Positions 12,973 through 25,012 of a stretch of DNA of 64,000 nucleotides are shown in pieces. Position 1 is the stretch's first letter, and each line of letters opens with the position of its first letter. Origin of the DNA: Megaleporinus macrocephalus (lineage: Eukaryota; Chordata; Actinopteri; Characiformes; Anostomidae); contig CM038728.1 of the NCBI GenBank assembly GCA_021613375.1, positions 35,902,087 to 35,966,086 on the forward strand, in the 5' to 3' direction. A program made the position numbers and the translations under genes. The notes beneath the pieces are model-generated. The model searched no databases. It was not told where the DNA came from and saw only the letters and a list, made by a program, of their open reading frames with translations.

Positions 12973-14526
12973 GCAATCTCTCTCTCTCTCTCTCACTCTC
13001 TCTCTATCTCTCACTCCTCCTGCACTACCTCCTCTCCTCGCTCTCTCGCACGCCGCTCTACCTCCCTATCATCTCCTCGCTACACTACTCACGCTCTTCG
13101 CTCTCTCTCTCCTCTCCTCTCCTCGTCTCTCTCACTCTCTCACTACCCTCACTCTCTTTCTCTCTCTCTCTCCTCATCTCTCACTCTCTCACTACCTCTC
13201 TCTCTCTCTCTCTCTCTCTATCTCACACTCTCACTACCTCTCTCACTACACTACACACTACTCACGCACTCACACTATCACTACACTCTCGCTACCACAC
13301 TCTCTCTCTCCCTCACGACTCACTGACGGCCTCTCTGCTCTCTCCTCACTTCTCTCGCTCTCTCCTCTCTATCTCGCACTCTCTCACCTTCTCTCTCTCT
13401 CTCTCCCTCGCTCTCTCCTCATCGCGCTCTCGCTCTCTTCTCACTCTCTCTCACGTCTCGTCACTCTCTCTATCTCTCACCCTCTCACGACCTCTCTTTC
13501 TCTCTCTCTCTACTCTCTATCTCTCTCACTCTCATCACTACCTCTCTCTATCTCACTCTCGCCTCCTCTCTCTCTCTCTCTCTCTCTCTCTACCTCTCAC
13601 TCCTCCTCCCTACCTCTCACTCTATCTCTACTCTCTCTCGTCTCTCTCACTCCTCCCTATCATCTCCTCTCTCCCTATCTCCTCGCTCGCTCGCTCTCTC
13701 TCTCCTCCTCCCTCTACTTCCCTCTCTCGGCGACCTCATCTCTCTCACTCTCTCCCTCTCTCACTACCCTCTCGCCCTCTCACTCTCTCACTCCTCTCTC
13801 TCTGGCCTCGCTCTCTCACTGGCTCAGCAATCACTCCCTCTACTCTCATCACTCTCACTCCACTATCACGCTGCGACCTCCTCTCACCACGCTCCTCTAT
13901 CTCTCATTCTCTCACTACCTCTCTCTCTTTCTCTCTCTATCTCCTCCATCACACGTCCCTAACATCTCTCTCTCTCCTCTCACGCTCTCTCTCTCTCTCT
14001 CTCTCTTCTCTCTGTCTCCTCTCACTATCTCTCAATTCTCATCACTACTCTCGCGTTCTCTCGGCTTTTCTCTCTCTATCGCTCACTCTCTCACTACCTC
14101 TCCTCTCTCTCTCTTCCTCATCCTCCTCTCTCTCTCTCTCTAGCTCTCACTCCTCTCACTACCTCTCTCTCTGTCGCTCTCTCTCTCCTCTACTCTCTCA
14201 CTCTCACCCCTAACCGCTCTCTCTCTCCCTATCTCTCTCGCTCTCACTATCTCTCTCACCTCCTCGCTCTCCCTCTCCTCTCTCACTCGCTCTCAATCTC
14301 TCTCACGCTCTCCCTCTCTCACCTACCTCTCCTCCCTCTCATCTCTCTCTCTTCCCTACACTCTCTCCTCTCTCTCGTCACTCAATCTCACCTCGATCTC
14401 TCACTCGCTCACTTCAGCTCTCTAACACTCTCAACCTCACCTCTCGTCTCTATCTCTCATTCTCGCAACCTACCTCTCTCTCTTTTCTCACACTTTCGCT
14501 CCTCTATTCTCTCACACGCTCACTAC

Positions 14527-14559
<33 letters not shown>

Positions 14560-15238
14560 ACTCTCTCACTACCTCTCTCTCTTTCTCTCTCTCTCTCTCT
14601 ATCTCTCACTCTCTCCCTACCTCTCTCTCTCTCCCTATCTCTCACTCTCTCACTATCTCTCTCTCTCCCTCTCTCTCCCTCTCTCTCTCCCTCTCCCTCT
14701 CCCTCTCTCCCTCTCTTACTACCTCTCTCCCTCTCTCTCTCTCTTCCTCTCTCTCTCTCTCTCACTCACTCCCTCTATCTCTCACTCTCTCACTTCATCT
14801 CTCTACCTCTCTCAGCTCGCCTCTACCTCTCGCTCTCACTCTCTCTCACCTCTCACTCTCTCTCTACCTCTCTCATACACCTCTACTACTCTCTCTCCTC
14901 TCTCTCTCTCTCACTCCTCTCTCTCTCCTCTCTCTCTACACACTCACTCTCTCTCGTAACTCTCTACTCTCTCACACTCTCTCTCTCACTCTCTCTCTAC
15001 CTCTCTCTCTTTCACTCACTCTCTCTCGCTTTCGCAGCTCGCTGCCTCTCTCTCTGTCTCTCTCTACCGCCCTCTTCTCTCTCTCTACTACCTGCTCTCT
15101 CTCTCTCTCATCGCTCACTCACTCTCTACCCTCTCTTTCTCTCTCTCTCAACTCTCTCTCTCTACCCTCTCTCTCTCTCTCACTCTCTCTCTCTCTCTAC
15201 ACTCTCTCTCTACCCTCTATCTCTCGTCTCTCTCTCTG

Positions 15239-15278
<40 letters not shown>

Positions 15279-15420
15279 ACTCTCTCTCTACCTCTCTCTC
15301 TCTCTCACTCTCTCACTCACTCTCTCTCTACCTCTCTCTCTGTCTCTCTCTACCGCCTTCTCTCACTCTCTTTCGCGCTGTCTCTCTACTCTTACTCTTT
15401 ACTCTCTCTCTCTCTCTGTT
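12973..15420. repeat. Long CT-rich low-complexity block
   Basis: About 2.4 kb in which the + strand is nearly all C and T with scattered A and G, built from CTCTCTCT, CACT and TACCT motifs. The Ser/Leu-rich open frames on + and Arg/Glu-rich frames on - are artefacts. It precedes a purine-rich array at 15943-18515. Confidence 0.95.
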
Positions 15421-15584
15421 CTTTCAGTAATCTTTGTGAGAAGCTCTCTTTATCTGGTAATGTTTGTGAGAGTGACTCATTTTGTGAGAGCGTGTGTCAG
15501 GACAGATTATATTTAGCTGTCAGGTGTTCTGTACAGACTCTCTGAAGCTCTGTAAGGCAGGGTGTGCAGACAGACGCTGTAGTG

Positions 15585-15942
15585 TGAGCTGAGTGTAGTG
15601 TGAGCTGAGTGTAGTGTGAGCTGAATGTAGTGTGAGCTGAGTGTAGTGTCTGCTGAGTGTAGTGCGAGCTGAGTGTAGTGTGAGCTGAGTATAGCGTGAG
15701 CTGAGTGTAGTGTGAGCTGAGTGTAGTGATAGCTGAGTGGAGTGTAGTGATAGCTGAGTGGAGTGTAGTGATAGCTGAGTGTAGTGATAGCTGAGTGGAG
15801 TGTAGTGATAGCTGAGTGTAGTGATAGCTGAGTGGAGTGTAGTGATAGCTGAGTGTAGTGCGAGCTGAGTGTAGTGAGAGTGGAGTGTAGTACTCTAGTG
15901 AGAGTAGAGTGAGCGGAGTGTAGTGCGAGCTGAGTATATTGA
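15585..15942. repeat. 16-bp minisatellite (TGAGCTGAGTGTAGTG)
   Basis: About 20 units of TGAGCTGAGTGTAGTG and derived forms (TGATAGCTGAGTGGAGTGTAG), following about 160 bp of unique sequence (15421-15584). Confidence 0.9.
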
Positions 15943-18515
15943 AGGTTGAAGGAGAAGGTTTGAAGGTTGAAGGAGAAGGTTTGAAGGTTGATGGAGAAGG
16001 TTTGAAGGTTGATGGAGAAGGTTTGAAGGTTGAAGGAGAAGGGTTTTTAAAGGTTTGAAGGAGAAGGTTTTGAGGTTGAAGGAGAAGGTTGAAGGAGAAG
16101 GTTTGAAGGTTGAAGGAGAAGGTTTGAAGGTTGAAGGAGAAGGTTTGAAGGTTGAAGGAGAAGGTTTGAAGGTTGAAGGAGAAGGTTGAAGGAGAAGGTT
16201 TGAAGGTTGAAGGAGAAGGTTTGAAGGTTGAAGGAGAAGGTTGAAGGAGAAGGTTTGAAGGTTGATGGAGAAGGTTTGAAGGTTGAAGGAGAAGGTTTGA
16301 AGGTTGATGGAGAAGGTTTGAAGGTTGATGGAGAAGGTTTGAAGGTTGATGGAGAAGGTTTGAAGGTTGAAGGAGAAGGTTGAAGGAGAAGGTTTGAAGG
16401 TTGATGGAGAAGGTTTGAAGGTTGAAGGAGAAGGTTTGAAGGTTGATGGAGAAGGTTTGAAGGTTGATGGAGAAGGTTTGAAGGTTGATGGAGAAGGTTT
16501 GAAGGTTGAAGGATGAAGGTGAAGGAGAAGGTTTGAAGGTTGATGGAGATGGTTTGAAGGTGATGGAGAAGGTTTGAAGGTTGATAAGGAGAAGGTTGAA
16601 GGAGAAGGGTTTGAAGGTTGAAAGGAGAAGGTTTGGAAGGTTTTGAAGGGCGATAGGTGGGAAGTGTGAAGGAGAAGGTTGAAGGAGAAGGTTTGAAGGT
16701 TGAAGGAGAAGGTAGATGGTGAAGGGGTGAAGGATGAGATTAGGTTTGTATGGGACAGGATTTGAAGGTTGAAGGAGAAGGTTTGGAAGGTGTGAAGGAG
16801 AAAGGTTGAAGGAGAAGGTGTGAAGGTTTGAAGGAGAAGGTTTGAAGGAGAAGGTTTGAAGGTTGAAGGAGAAGGTTTGAAGGTTGAAGGAGAAGGTTGA
16901 AGGAGAAGGTTTGAAGGTTGAAGGAGAAGGTTTGAAGGTTGATGGAGAAGGTTTGAAGGTTGAAGAGAAGGTTTGAAGGTGGAAGGAGATGGTTTTGAGA
17001 GGTTGATGGAGAAGGTTTGAAGGTTGCATGGAGAAGGTTTGAAAGGTTGATGGAGAAGGTCTAGAAGGTTGATGGAGAGAAGGGTTTGAAAGGTTTCGAA
17101 TGGAGAAGGTTTGTTTGAAGGTTGGAAGGAGAAGGTTTGAAAGGTTGAAGGAGAAGTTGAAGGAGAAGGTTTGAAGGTTGAAGGAGAAGTTGAAGGTTGA
17201 AAGGTGAAGGTTTGAAGGTTGAATGGAGATGGTGTGAAGGAAGAGAAGGTTTGAAGGTTGAAGGAGAAGGGTTGAAAGGTTGGACGGAGAAGGGTTGATG
17301 GAGAAAGGTTTGAAGGTTGATGGGAGAAGGTTTGAAGGTTGAAAGGAGAAGGTTTGACGGTTGAAGGAGAAAGGTTTGAAAGGTTGAAGGAAGAGATGGT
17401 TTGAAGGAGAAGGTTTGAAGGTTGTGGTGATGGTTTTGAAAGGTTGAGAGAAGGTTAAGGAGAAGGTTTGAGGTTTGGAATGTGAGAAGGGTTTTGAAGG
17501 TTGAAGGAGAAGGTTTGTAGAAGGTTGATGGAGAAGGTTTGTGAAGGTATGGAGGAGTTTTGAAGGTTGAATGGAGAAGGTTTGGAGGTTAAGGTAGAAG
17601 GGTGAAGGAGAAGGTTTTGAAGGTGAGGGAGAAGGTTTGAAGGTGGATGGAGAAGGTGTTGAAGGGTTGAAGAGATAGGGTTTTGAAGGTTGAAGAGAAG
17701 GGTTTGAAGGATAGGTTGTGTGAAGGTTGACAGGAGAAGGTTTGAAGGTTGATGGAGAAGGTGTTTGAAGGTTGATGGATGAGGGTTTGAAGGTTGAAGG
17801 AGAAGGTTGAAGGAGAAGGTTGAGGTTGAAGAGAAGGTTTGAAGGTTGAAGGAGAAGGTTTGAAGGTTGAAGGGAGAAGGTTGAAGGGAGAAGGTTTTGA
17901 AGGTGGAAGGGAGAAGGTTGATGGAGAAGGTTTGGAAGGTTGAAGGGAGAAGGTATTGAAGGGTGAAAGAGAAGGTTGACAGGAGAAGGTTTGATGGTTG
18001 AAGAAGTTGTTTTGAAGGAGAAGGTTTGAAGGTTGATGGAGAAGGTGGAAGGTTGTTGAAGGAGAAGGTGATGGTGAAGGTTTGAAAGGTTGATAAGGAG
18101 TAGGTGAAAGGAGAAAAGGTTTGAAGGTTTTGAGAGGAGAAGGTTTGAAGGTTTGAGGGAGAAGGTTTGAAGGTTTGATGGAGAAGGTTTGAAGGTTTGA
18201 AGGAGAAGGACTGAAGGAGAAAGTTTGAAGGTTGAAGGAGGAAGGTTGAAGGAGGAAGGTTTGAAGGTTGAAGGAGAAGGTTAGACTGGTTGATGGAGGA
18301 AGGTTTGGATGGTTGATGGAGGAAGGTGTGAAGGTTGAAGAGAGGTTGAAGGAGATGGTTCTGAAGGTTGTAGGAGAGAGTAGGTTTGAAGGTTTGAAGG
18401 AGAAGGTTTGACGCTTGAAGGAGAAGGTTGAAGGAGAAGAGTTTGAAGTTGAAGGAGAAAGAGTTGAAGGAGAAGGTTTGAGGTTTGATGGAAAGAAGGT
18501 TGGAGCTGGTGAACA
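15943..18515. repeat. 21-bp purine-rich minisatellite
   Basis: Units of 21 bp made of TTGAAGGTTGAAGGAGAAGG with one further T, with GATGGAGAAGG variants and shortened 12-bp forms. Clean from about 15943 to 16500. Beyond that, small indels accumulate. The seven-codon period gives long Phe/Ser/Asn/Pro-rich minus-strand frames that I reject as genes. Confidence 0.95.
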
Positions 18516-19048
18516 TGGCAGTGGTCGCGGGCAGGCTGGTTTAACGCAGCATATTTAAAGTAAATGGAGAGTAATGATGCCTTGAAGTTTCTAGTTTGGT
18601 GATCTGGGAGGGGCACGTGGTCGTGGTGGACTGCTCCATTGGTCGGGAGAATGGAAAGTGTTTTGAAGTGAGGAAATTCAGGACAAGAGACAGCAAGTAA
18701 TACTGTACATTACTCCGTCGCCTCGTCTGGGCCCCACTGGACGGGGGCAGATAACCAGCTTCATTATAAACAGACCTACGGCCCGGGGGCGGAGCGGGTG
18801 GAGCGGGCGGAGTGGAGCGGTGCGGAGTGGAGCGGAGTGGAGTGGAGTGGAGTGGAGCAGAGTGCGCTAACCTCCGCGTTTAAAGAAGGAGACAAATCCA
18901 ACCAGCACTTTATTGAACTTCTGAGAAGATCCTTCAAACCTTCTGAAACTCCAGCTTATTATCTGTCACACCAGCCGACCAGCAAACCTACAGACTGACC
19001 AGCAGACTCATGCTGTTAATCATACACCTGAAACCATTCACACTAAAC
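18516..19048. other. Unique sequence with short GAGTG repeat
   Basis: Mostly unique intronic sequence. At about 18796-18860 there is a GGAGC/GGAGTG pentamer-like repeat. No coding exon is recognised. Confidence 0.5.
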
Positions 19049-19330
19049 ACTCGACTCAGACTCACCTCAGAGCCTCGACTCAGACTCACCTCAGAGCCTC
19101 GACTCAGACTCACCTCAGAGCCTCGACTCAGACTCACCTCAGAGCCTCGACTCAGACTCACCTCAGAGCCTCGACTCAGACTCACCTCAGAGCCTCACGC
19201 TCAGACTCACCTCATGAGCCTCGCCTCAGGACTCACCTCAGAGCTCTCCTCTGAGCTAGTCTAAGACTCACCTCAGAGCCACGACTCAAGACGCACCCTC
19301 AGAGCCTCGACTCAGTCTCACCGCAGTGCC
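19049..19330. repeat. 24-bp minisatellite (GACTCAGACTCACCTCAGAG)
   Basis: About 11 units of 24 bp (GACTCAGACTCACCTCAGAG plus CCTC). The first six are near-identical and the later ones degenerate. It shares GACTCAGACTC and CCTCAGA with the 28-bp array at 11085-12690, so common origin is likely. Confidence 0.9.
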
Positions 19331-19354
19331 TATGCTCAGCTCAACCTCAGAGCC

Positions 19355-19471
19355 TCGACTCTCTCTCTCTCCTTTTTCTCTCTCTCTTCTCTCTCTCTCT
19401 TTTTCGCCTCTCTCCTCTCCTCTCCTCTCGACTCCCTCTCTCTCTCCTCTCTCATCTCTCTCTCTCTCTAG
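19355..19471 (+). promoter_or_regulatory. itfg1: CT-repeat polypyrimidine tract and 3' splice site
   Basis: A C/T-only stretch of about 110 nt, mostly (CT)n, ends in CTCTCTAG directly before the itfg1 transmembrane exon. It serves as the polypyrimidine tract of that acceptor (AG at 19470-19471). It is much longer than a usual tract and is itself a microsatellite, so its length probably varies between alleles. Confidence 0.75.
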
Positions 19472-19598
19472 TTGGGGTGACAAGGCGCTACCTGACGCTC
19501 CCACGAGTAATCCAGTGGTGCTGCTGACGGCCATCGCTCTGATTGGTGTATGTGTCTTCATCCTGGTCATTATTGGAATCCTTCACTGGCAGGAGAAG
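19472..19598 (+). CDS. itfg1: itfg1 penultimate exon (transmembrane segment)
   Basis: This 127-nt exon encodes the juxtamembrane stretch WGDKALPDAPTSNP, then a single hydrophobic helix (NPVVLLTAIALIGVCVF onward to VIIGIL) and the cytosolic start HWQEK. It lies between AG (19470-19471) and a GTGAG donor at 19599. It begins in split-codon phase (one base, T) and ends in phase 0. From memory of the family, ITFG1/TIP is a type I membrane glycoprotein with a large beta-propeller-like FG-GAP ectodomain, one helix with this LLTAIALIGVCVFIL signature, and a tail of about 20 residues. It has been linked to T-cell modulation and to cell adhesion (LINKIN). The upstream ectodomain exons are not seen in this window and presumably lie before position 1. 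The exon sits among very noisy repeats but is itself clean. Identity is near certain given the last exon and the neighbouring neto2. Confidence 0.95.
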
Positions 19599-19684
19599 GT
19601 GAGACCCTCACTTTTATATTTCCACCAATTTTTCAAACCATCTATGACCGAGCGCTTGAGGTGTAAACGGAGTTATTTACAGTG

Positions 19685-20835
19685 ATGATGTTTACAGTGA
19701 TGGTGTTTACAGTGGTGGTGATGGTGTTTACAGTGATGGTATTTACAGTGGTGGTGATGGTGTTTACAGTGGTGGTGATGGTGTTTACAGTGGTGGTGAT
19801 GGTGTTTACAGTGGTGGTGATGATGTTTACTGTGTGGGTGATGGTGTTTACAGTGGTGGTGATGGGTGGTTTTTACGTGGAGTGTTGATGTTTACAGTCG
19901 GGTGTGGTGTTTACAGTGTGGTGGGGTGTTTACAGTGGTGCGGGTGATGATGTTTACCTGTGGTGTGTGGTGGTGTTTACAGTGGTGGTGATGGTGTTTA
20001 CAGTGGTGGTGATGATGTTTATAGGCGGTGTGATGTTTACAAGTGGTGGTGATGGTGTTTACAGTGGTGGTGATGGTGGTTACAGTGGTGGTGATGGTGT
20101 TTACAGCGAGATGTTTACAGTGTGGTGATGGGGTTTATAGTGTGGATGGTGTTTACAGTGGTGTGTTTTACATGTGGTGTTAAACATGGTGGTGGTGATT
20201 GGTGTTACAGTGACTATGGTTTTAACAGTGGTGAGTGATGGTGTTTATAGTGGTGGTGGTGGTGTTTTACAGTGGAGGTGTTATACAGTGTGGTGTTTAC
20301 AGTGGTGGTGTGATGGTGTGTTTAACAGTGGTGGTGATGGTGTTTACAGTGGTGTGATGGTGTTACATGGTGGTGGTGGTGTTTACAGTGGTGTGATGTG
20401 TTTTTACAGTGGTGTATGGTGTTTACAGTGGTGGTGATGGTTGTTTAACAGTGGTGGTGGTGTGTGTACAGTGGTGTGAAGATGTCTTTACAGTGGGTGG
20501 TGGTTTACAGTGGTGGTGTCTTACAGTGGTGGTGACTGTGTGATTACAGTGTGGGTGAGTGGTGTTTACAGTGGTGGTGTGATGGTGTGTTTACAGTGGT
20601 GTGTGATGGTGTTTACAGTGGTGGTGTGTTTACAGTGGTGGGATGGTGTTTTACAGTGTGTGGTGGATGGTGTTTTACACGTTGGTGGTGGTGGTTGTTT
20701 ACAGTGGTGGTGATGGTGTTTACTGTGGTGGTGGTGGTGTTTACAGTGGTGGTGGTGGTGTTTACAGTGGTGGTGGTGGTGTTTACAGTGGTGGTGGATG
20801 GTGTTTACAGTGGTGGTGATGGTGTTTACAGTGGT
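19685..20835. repeat. 21-bp minisatellite (GTTTACAGTGGTGGTGATGG)
   Basis: About 55 units of 21 bp, GTTTACAGTGGTGGTGATGG plus T, with many indel variants in 19860-20700 and clean copies at both ends. It starts about 85 bp after the itfg1 exon donor. The Val-rich frame running from it is an artefact. Confidence 0.95.
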
Positions 20836-21299
20836 GAGTCTACTCGGACTGTGTTACTGTATCAGAGCTGTTATCTGAGAGGAGTTTATTATTAAAGCAC
20901 TGTATACAGTAACTGACTGTAAAGGTGGAGTATTAGTTTATTCAGAGTGTTATTAATATTAATATTTATAATAATATTAATAGTAATAATAGTAATAATC
21001 TTGTTTATATACAGCAGACGTGTTTGATCATGATGTTGCTGAGAGACTGTGTGTCTGTGTTTGTATTTTGTTTGTATTTATTACAGGTAAGGATGTTTCA
21101 CTCTAATATCTCTCTGATCTCTCTGATGTCTGATAATATCTAATTAATCTGATTATTGCTACGTAGTGTCCTGAGTGTAAAAGGTCATGTGACCTGTGGT
21201 GGTCCAGTACAGCTAGACTGGCTAAGTCTTAAACTGCAGCGATTCCAAACTTCTGACCGGTGGTGGTGTAACCTGCATATCCCACACACTGCACCTCCA
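20836..21299. other. Unique AT-rich intronic sequence
   Basis: Non-repetitive apart from a short ATA/AAT-rich piece at about 20948-20998. No exon is recognised. Confidence 0.5.
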
Positions 21300-21672
21300 T
21301 TTCCTCCACCTCCATTTCTCCTCCGTCCCTCCATTTCTCCTCCTTCCCTCCATTTCTCCTCCGGTCCCTCCATTTCTCCTCCGTCCCTCCATTTCTCCTC
21401 CGTCCCTCCATTTCTCCTCCGGTCCTCCATTTCTCCTCCTTCCCTCCATTTCTCCTCCTTCCCTCCATTTCTCCTCCGTCCCTCCATTTCTCCTCCGTCG
21501 CTCCATTTCTCCTCCGGTCCTCCATTTCTCCTCCGTCCCTCCATTTCTCCTCCGGTCCTCCATTTCTCCTCCGTCCCTCCATTTCTGCTCCGTCCCTCCA
21601 TTTCTCCTCCGGTCCTCCATTTCTCCTCCGTCCCTCCATTTCTCCTCCGTCCCTCCATTTCTGCTCCGTCCC
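21300..21672. repeat. 19-bp minisatellite (TCCCTCCATTTCTCCTCCG)
   Basis: About 19-20 units of TCCCTCCATTTCTCCTCCG, alternating with GTCCTCCATTTCTCCTCCG and TTCCCTCC variants. Pyrimidine-rich on +. Open frames on both strands are artefacts. Confidence 0.93.
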
Positions 21673-21775
21673 TCCTGTTGTTTCTCATTTTTTCTCTCGT
21701 CTGACGCTCGCCTGGTGTGTTTTTTTATCATTCTCGCTCCTTTCTTCCCTGTCGGAGCGCCGAGTCTCATATCTT

Positions 21776-21777
<2 letters not shown>

Positions 21778-21827
<50 letters not shown>

Positions 21828-21885
21828 ACTCTGTTTCACTCTGTTTCTTCTGTTCATATAAAATCACACACACACCCTTTCTCTA

Positions 21886-21954
<69 letters not shown>
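21778..21954. repeat. Two (CA)n microsatellites
   Basis: (CA)n at about 21778-21821 and about 21898-21952, separated by about 75 bp of mixed sequence. Confidence 0.95.
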
Positions 21955-21957
<3 letters not shown>

Positions 21958-22459
21958 ATTCATGCTCCTGAGGGTGTGTTTTTGTCCTGTTCTTGTGAGT
22001 GTGTGCATGTGTGTGAGTGTGCATATGTGTGTGTGTAGGGCTGAACAGATGGGTCAGGGTGGGCAGATGGGGGAGTGTGCGTGTGCCCCCCCGCCCCCCC
22101 ACAGCTCACCCGTGGAGTCAGTGGAGAAATGCCGTCCCTGCTAATTGCTTTCTTCTGTCCGTTCAGCGTATCAAATCTGTTGTTCATTCTCCGCAGAGCC
22201 CACAGGGCACACGCGTGTGCGCACACTCTCCTGCAGACGAGCGAGTGAGCCGGCGCGTGTGCGTTTCTGCGGCTGGTGTGTAGCTCGTAGGTAACGATGG
22301 GGGCGTTTGGCACTGGAGCCATCGGCCCACCTGCTTGAGCCTGGTGTCACCAGCGTACCTGTCGGCCCACCTTTAATAAAAGCAGGGGCGAGATGAGAAC
22401 CTTATAGAACCAGTTAAAGATGCTTGTATCCAGAGAGACCTCCAGCGTGGATCAAACCC
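21955..22459. other. Unique intronic sequence
   Basis: Non-repetitive and GC-richer than its surroundings (for example the C-run at 22087-22100 and alternating GCGTGTGCG near 22212 and 22254). No coding exon is recognised. The last part (from about 22310) may already belong to the interspersed element that follows. Confidence 0.45.
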
Positions 22460-22835
22460 AGCAGTGCTAACACCTCAGTGTCTCTGCTGGACTGAGAATC
22501 GTCCACCAACCAAAACTATCTGGACAGCAGTGTCCTGTGGGCGGCGTCCTGTGTCCACTGATGAAGAACTAGAGGAACACAAACTGTGCAGCAGCAGATG
22601 AGCTACTGTCTCTGACTTTACATCTACAAGGTGGACCAGCAAGTAGTAGGAGTGTCTAATAGAGTGAACAGTGAGTGGACGCAGTGTTTAAACACTCCAG
22701 CAGCAGCACTGCTGTGTCTGATCCACTCACACCAGCACAACACACTAACTAACACACCACCACCACGTCAGTGTCACTGCAGAGCTGAGAATGACCCACC
22801 TCCCTAATAGTATCTGCTCCGTGTTGCGGTGCTGT
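22460..22835. mobile_element. Fragment of a common fish interspersed repeat
   Basis: Contains CTGACTTTACATCTACAAGG, GTAGGAGTGTCTAATAGAGT, CACTCACACCAGCACAACAC and ACACCACCACCACGTCAGTG in order. I recognise this series from a non-autonomous interspersed repeat that is frequent in teleost genomes. The ends typical of that family are not visible, so this is an internal, diverged fragment. The class (probably DNA transposon) is not certain. Confidence 0.7.
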
Positions 22836-22977
22836 GGTCTCAGATTAAAAGTGGGCGGAGTCGATACTGAGGGTGGAGCTGTAGAAGTGCTGGTGTCTGT
22901 GTTGCTGTGTGATGTAATGGATGATGAGTGTAATAAACACGCATGTGTTTGTGTTGTTGGAAGATGAATGTGTAAAA
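22836..22977. other. Short unique spacer
   Basis: Unique sequence between the interspersed element and the TG array. Nothing recognised. Confidence 0.4.
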
Positions 22978-22978
22978 G

Positions 22979-23013
<35 letters not shown>

Positions 23014-25012
23014 CCATGATTGTGTGTGTAAATAAAACATGGATAGTGTGTTTAAGTGTAGAACTGTGTGTGTGTGTGTATATGACTGTGTGTGTGTATG
23101 TAAGTGTGTGTGTGTGTGTGTGTGTGTTTATGAATGTGAGTGTGCATGTGTGTGTCTGTATGAGTGTGTGTGCGTGTGTGTATGACTGTGTGTGTCTGTG
23201 TATGTGTGTGTGTGTATAAGTGTAAGTGTGTGTGTGTGTTTATGAATGTGAGTGTGTGTAAGTGTGTGTGTGTGTCTGTGTATGTGTGTGTGTGTGTGTG
23301 TATAAGTGTAAGTGTGTTTGTGTGTTTATGAATGTGAGTGTGTGAGTGTGTGTGTGTGTATGACTGTGTGTGTGTATGACTGTGTGTGTGTGTGTGTGTA
23401 TGACTGTGTGTGTATGAGTGTGTGTGTGTGTATATATATGACTGTGAGTGTGCCCGTGTGAGTGTAAGTGTGTGTGTGTGACTGTGTGTGTCTGTATGAG
23501 TGTGTGTGTGTATATTACTGAGTGTGTCTGTATGAGTGTGTGTGTGTGTATATATGACTGTGAGCGTGTGTGTGTGTGTGTATAAGTGAGTGTGTGTGTG
23601 TGTTTATGCATGTAAGTGTGTGTGTGTGTGTTTATGAATGTGAGTGTGTGTTTATGAATGTGTGTGTGTGTGTATGACTGTGTGTGTGTGTGTCTGAGTG
23701 TGTGTGTCTGTGTATGTGTGTGTGTGTATAAGTGTAAGTGTGTTTGTTTATGAATGTGAGTGTGTGTGTGTGTGAGTGTAAGTGTGTGTGTGTATGACTG
23801 TGTGTGTATAAGTGTAAGTGTGTGTGTGTGTGTTTATGAATGTGAGTGTGCATGTGTGAGTGTAAGTGTGTGTGTGTATGACTGTGTGTGTGTCTGTATG
23901 AGTGTTTGTGTGTAAATGACTGTGGTGAGTGTGCGTGTGTGTATAAGTGTAAGTGTGTGTGTGTGTGTGTATAAGTGTGCGTGTGTGTGTGTGTAAGTGT
24001 AAGTGAGTGTGTGTGTGTGTAAGTGTAAGTGAGTGTGTGTGTGTATAAGTGTAAGTGTGTGTGTGTGTATGTGTAAGTGTGTGTGTGTGTATAAGTGTAA
24101 GTGTGTGTGTGTTTATGAATGTGAGTGTGCGTGTGTGAGTGTAAGTGTGTGTGTGTGTGTATGACTGTGTGTGTGTCTGTATGAGTGTTTGTGTGTATAT
24201 GACTGTGGTGAGTGTGCGTGTGTGTATAAGTGTAAGTGTGTGTGTGTGTGTGTATAAGTGTGCATGTGTGTGTGTGTAAGTGAGTGTGTGTGTATATAAG
24301 TGTAAGTGTGTGTGTGTATATAAGTGTAAGTGTGTGTATGTAAGTGTGTGTGTGTATATAAGTGTAAGTGTGTGTGTGTGTATATAAGTGTAAGTGTGTG
24401 TGTGTAAGTGTGTGTGTGAGTGTAAGTGTGTGTGTGTGTGTATGACTGTGTGTGTGTCTGTATGAGTGTTTGTGTGTATATGACTGTGGTGAGTGTGCAT
24501 GTGTGTATAAGTGTAAGTGTGTGTGTGTGTATAAGTGTGCGTGTGTGTGTGTGTAAGTGAGTGTGCGTGTGTGTGTATAAGTGTAAGTGTGTGTGTATGT
24601 GTAAGTGTGTGTGTGTGTATATAAGTGTAAGTGTGTGTGTGTGTATAAGTGTGCGTGTGTGTATGTAAGTGTGTGTATGTAAGTGTGTGTGTGTATATAA
24701 GTGTAAGTGTGTGTGTGTGTATATAAGTGTAAGTGTGTGTGTGAGTGTGTGTGTGTATAAGTGTAAGTGTGTGTGTAAGTGAGTGTAAGTGTGTGTGTGT
24801 ATAAGTGTAAGTGTGTGTGTAAGTGTAAGTGAGTGTGTGTGTGTGTGTGTAAGTGTAAGTGAGTGTGTGTGTGTGTGTGTGTGTATAAATGTAAGTGTGT
24901 GTGTAAGTGAGTGTAAGTGTGTGTGTGTATAAGTGTAAGTGTGTGTGTAAGTGAGTGTAAGTGTGTGTGTGTATAAGTGTAAGTGTGTGTGTAAGTGAGT
25001 GTGAGTGTGTGT
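22978..25012. repeat. Compound TG-rich array with ATAAGTGTAAG interruptions
   Basis: About 2 kb of (TG)n interrupted by TATAAGTGTAAG, TATGACTG, TATGAATGTGAG and TATGAGTG motifs that recur in larger blocks. One block with TATGACTGTGGTGAGTGTGC recurs near 23925, 24201 and 24479. The His/Thr-rich minus-strand frames are artefacts. Confidence 0.95.

Noticed and set aside
15497..18616. Minus-strand frames of up to 510 codons rich in Phe, Ser, Asn and Pro
   Set aside because: They are the 21-bp GGAGAAGG array read in antisense; the frame ends where indels appear.
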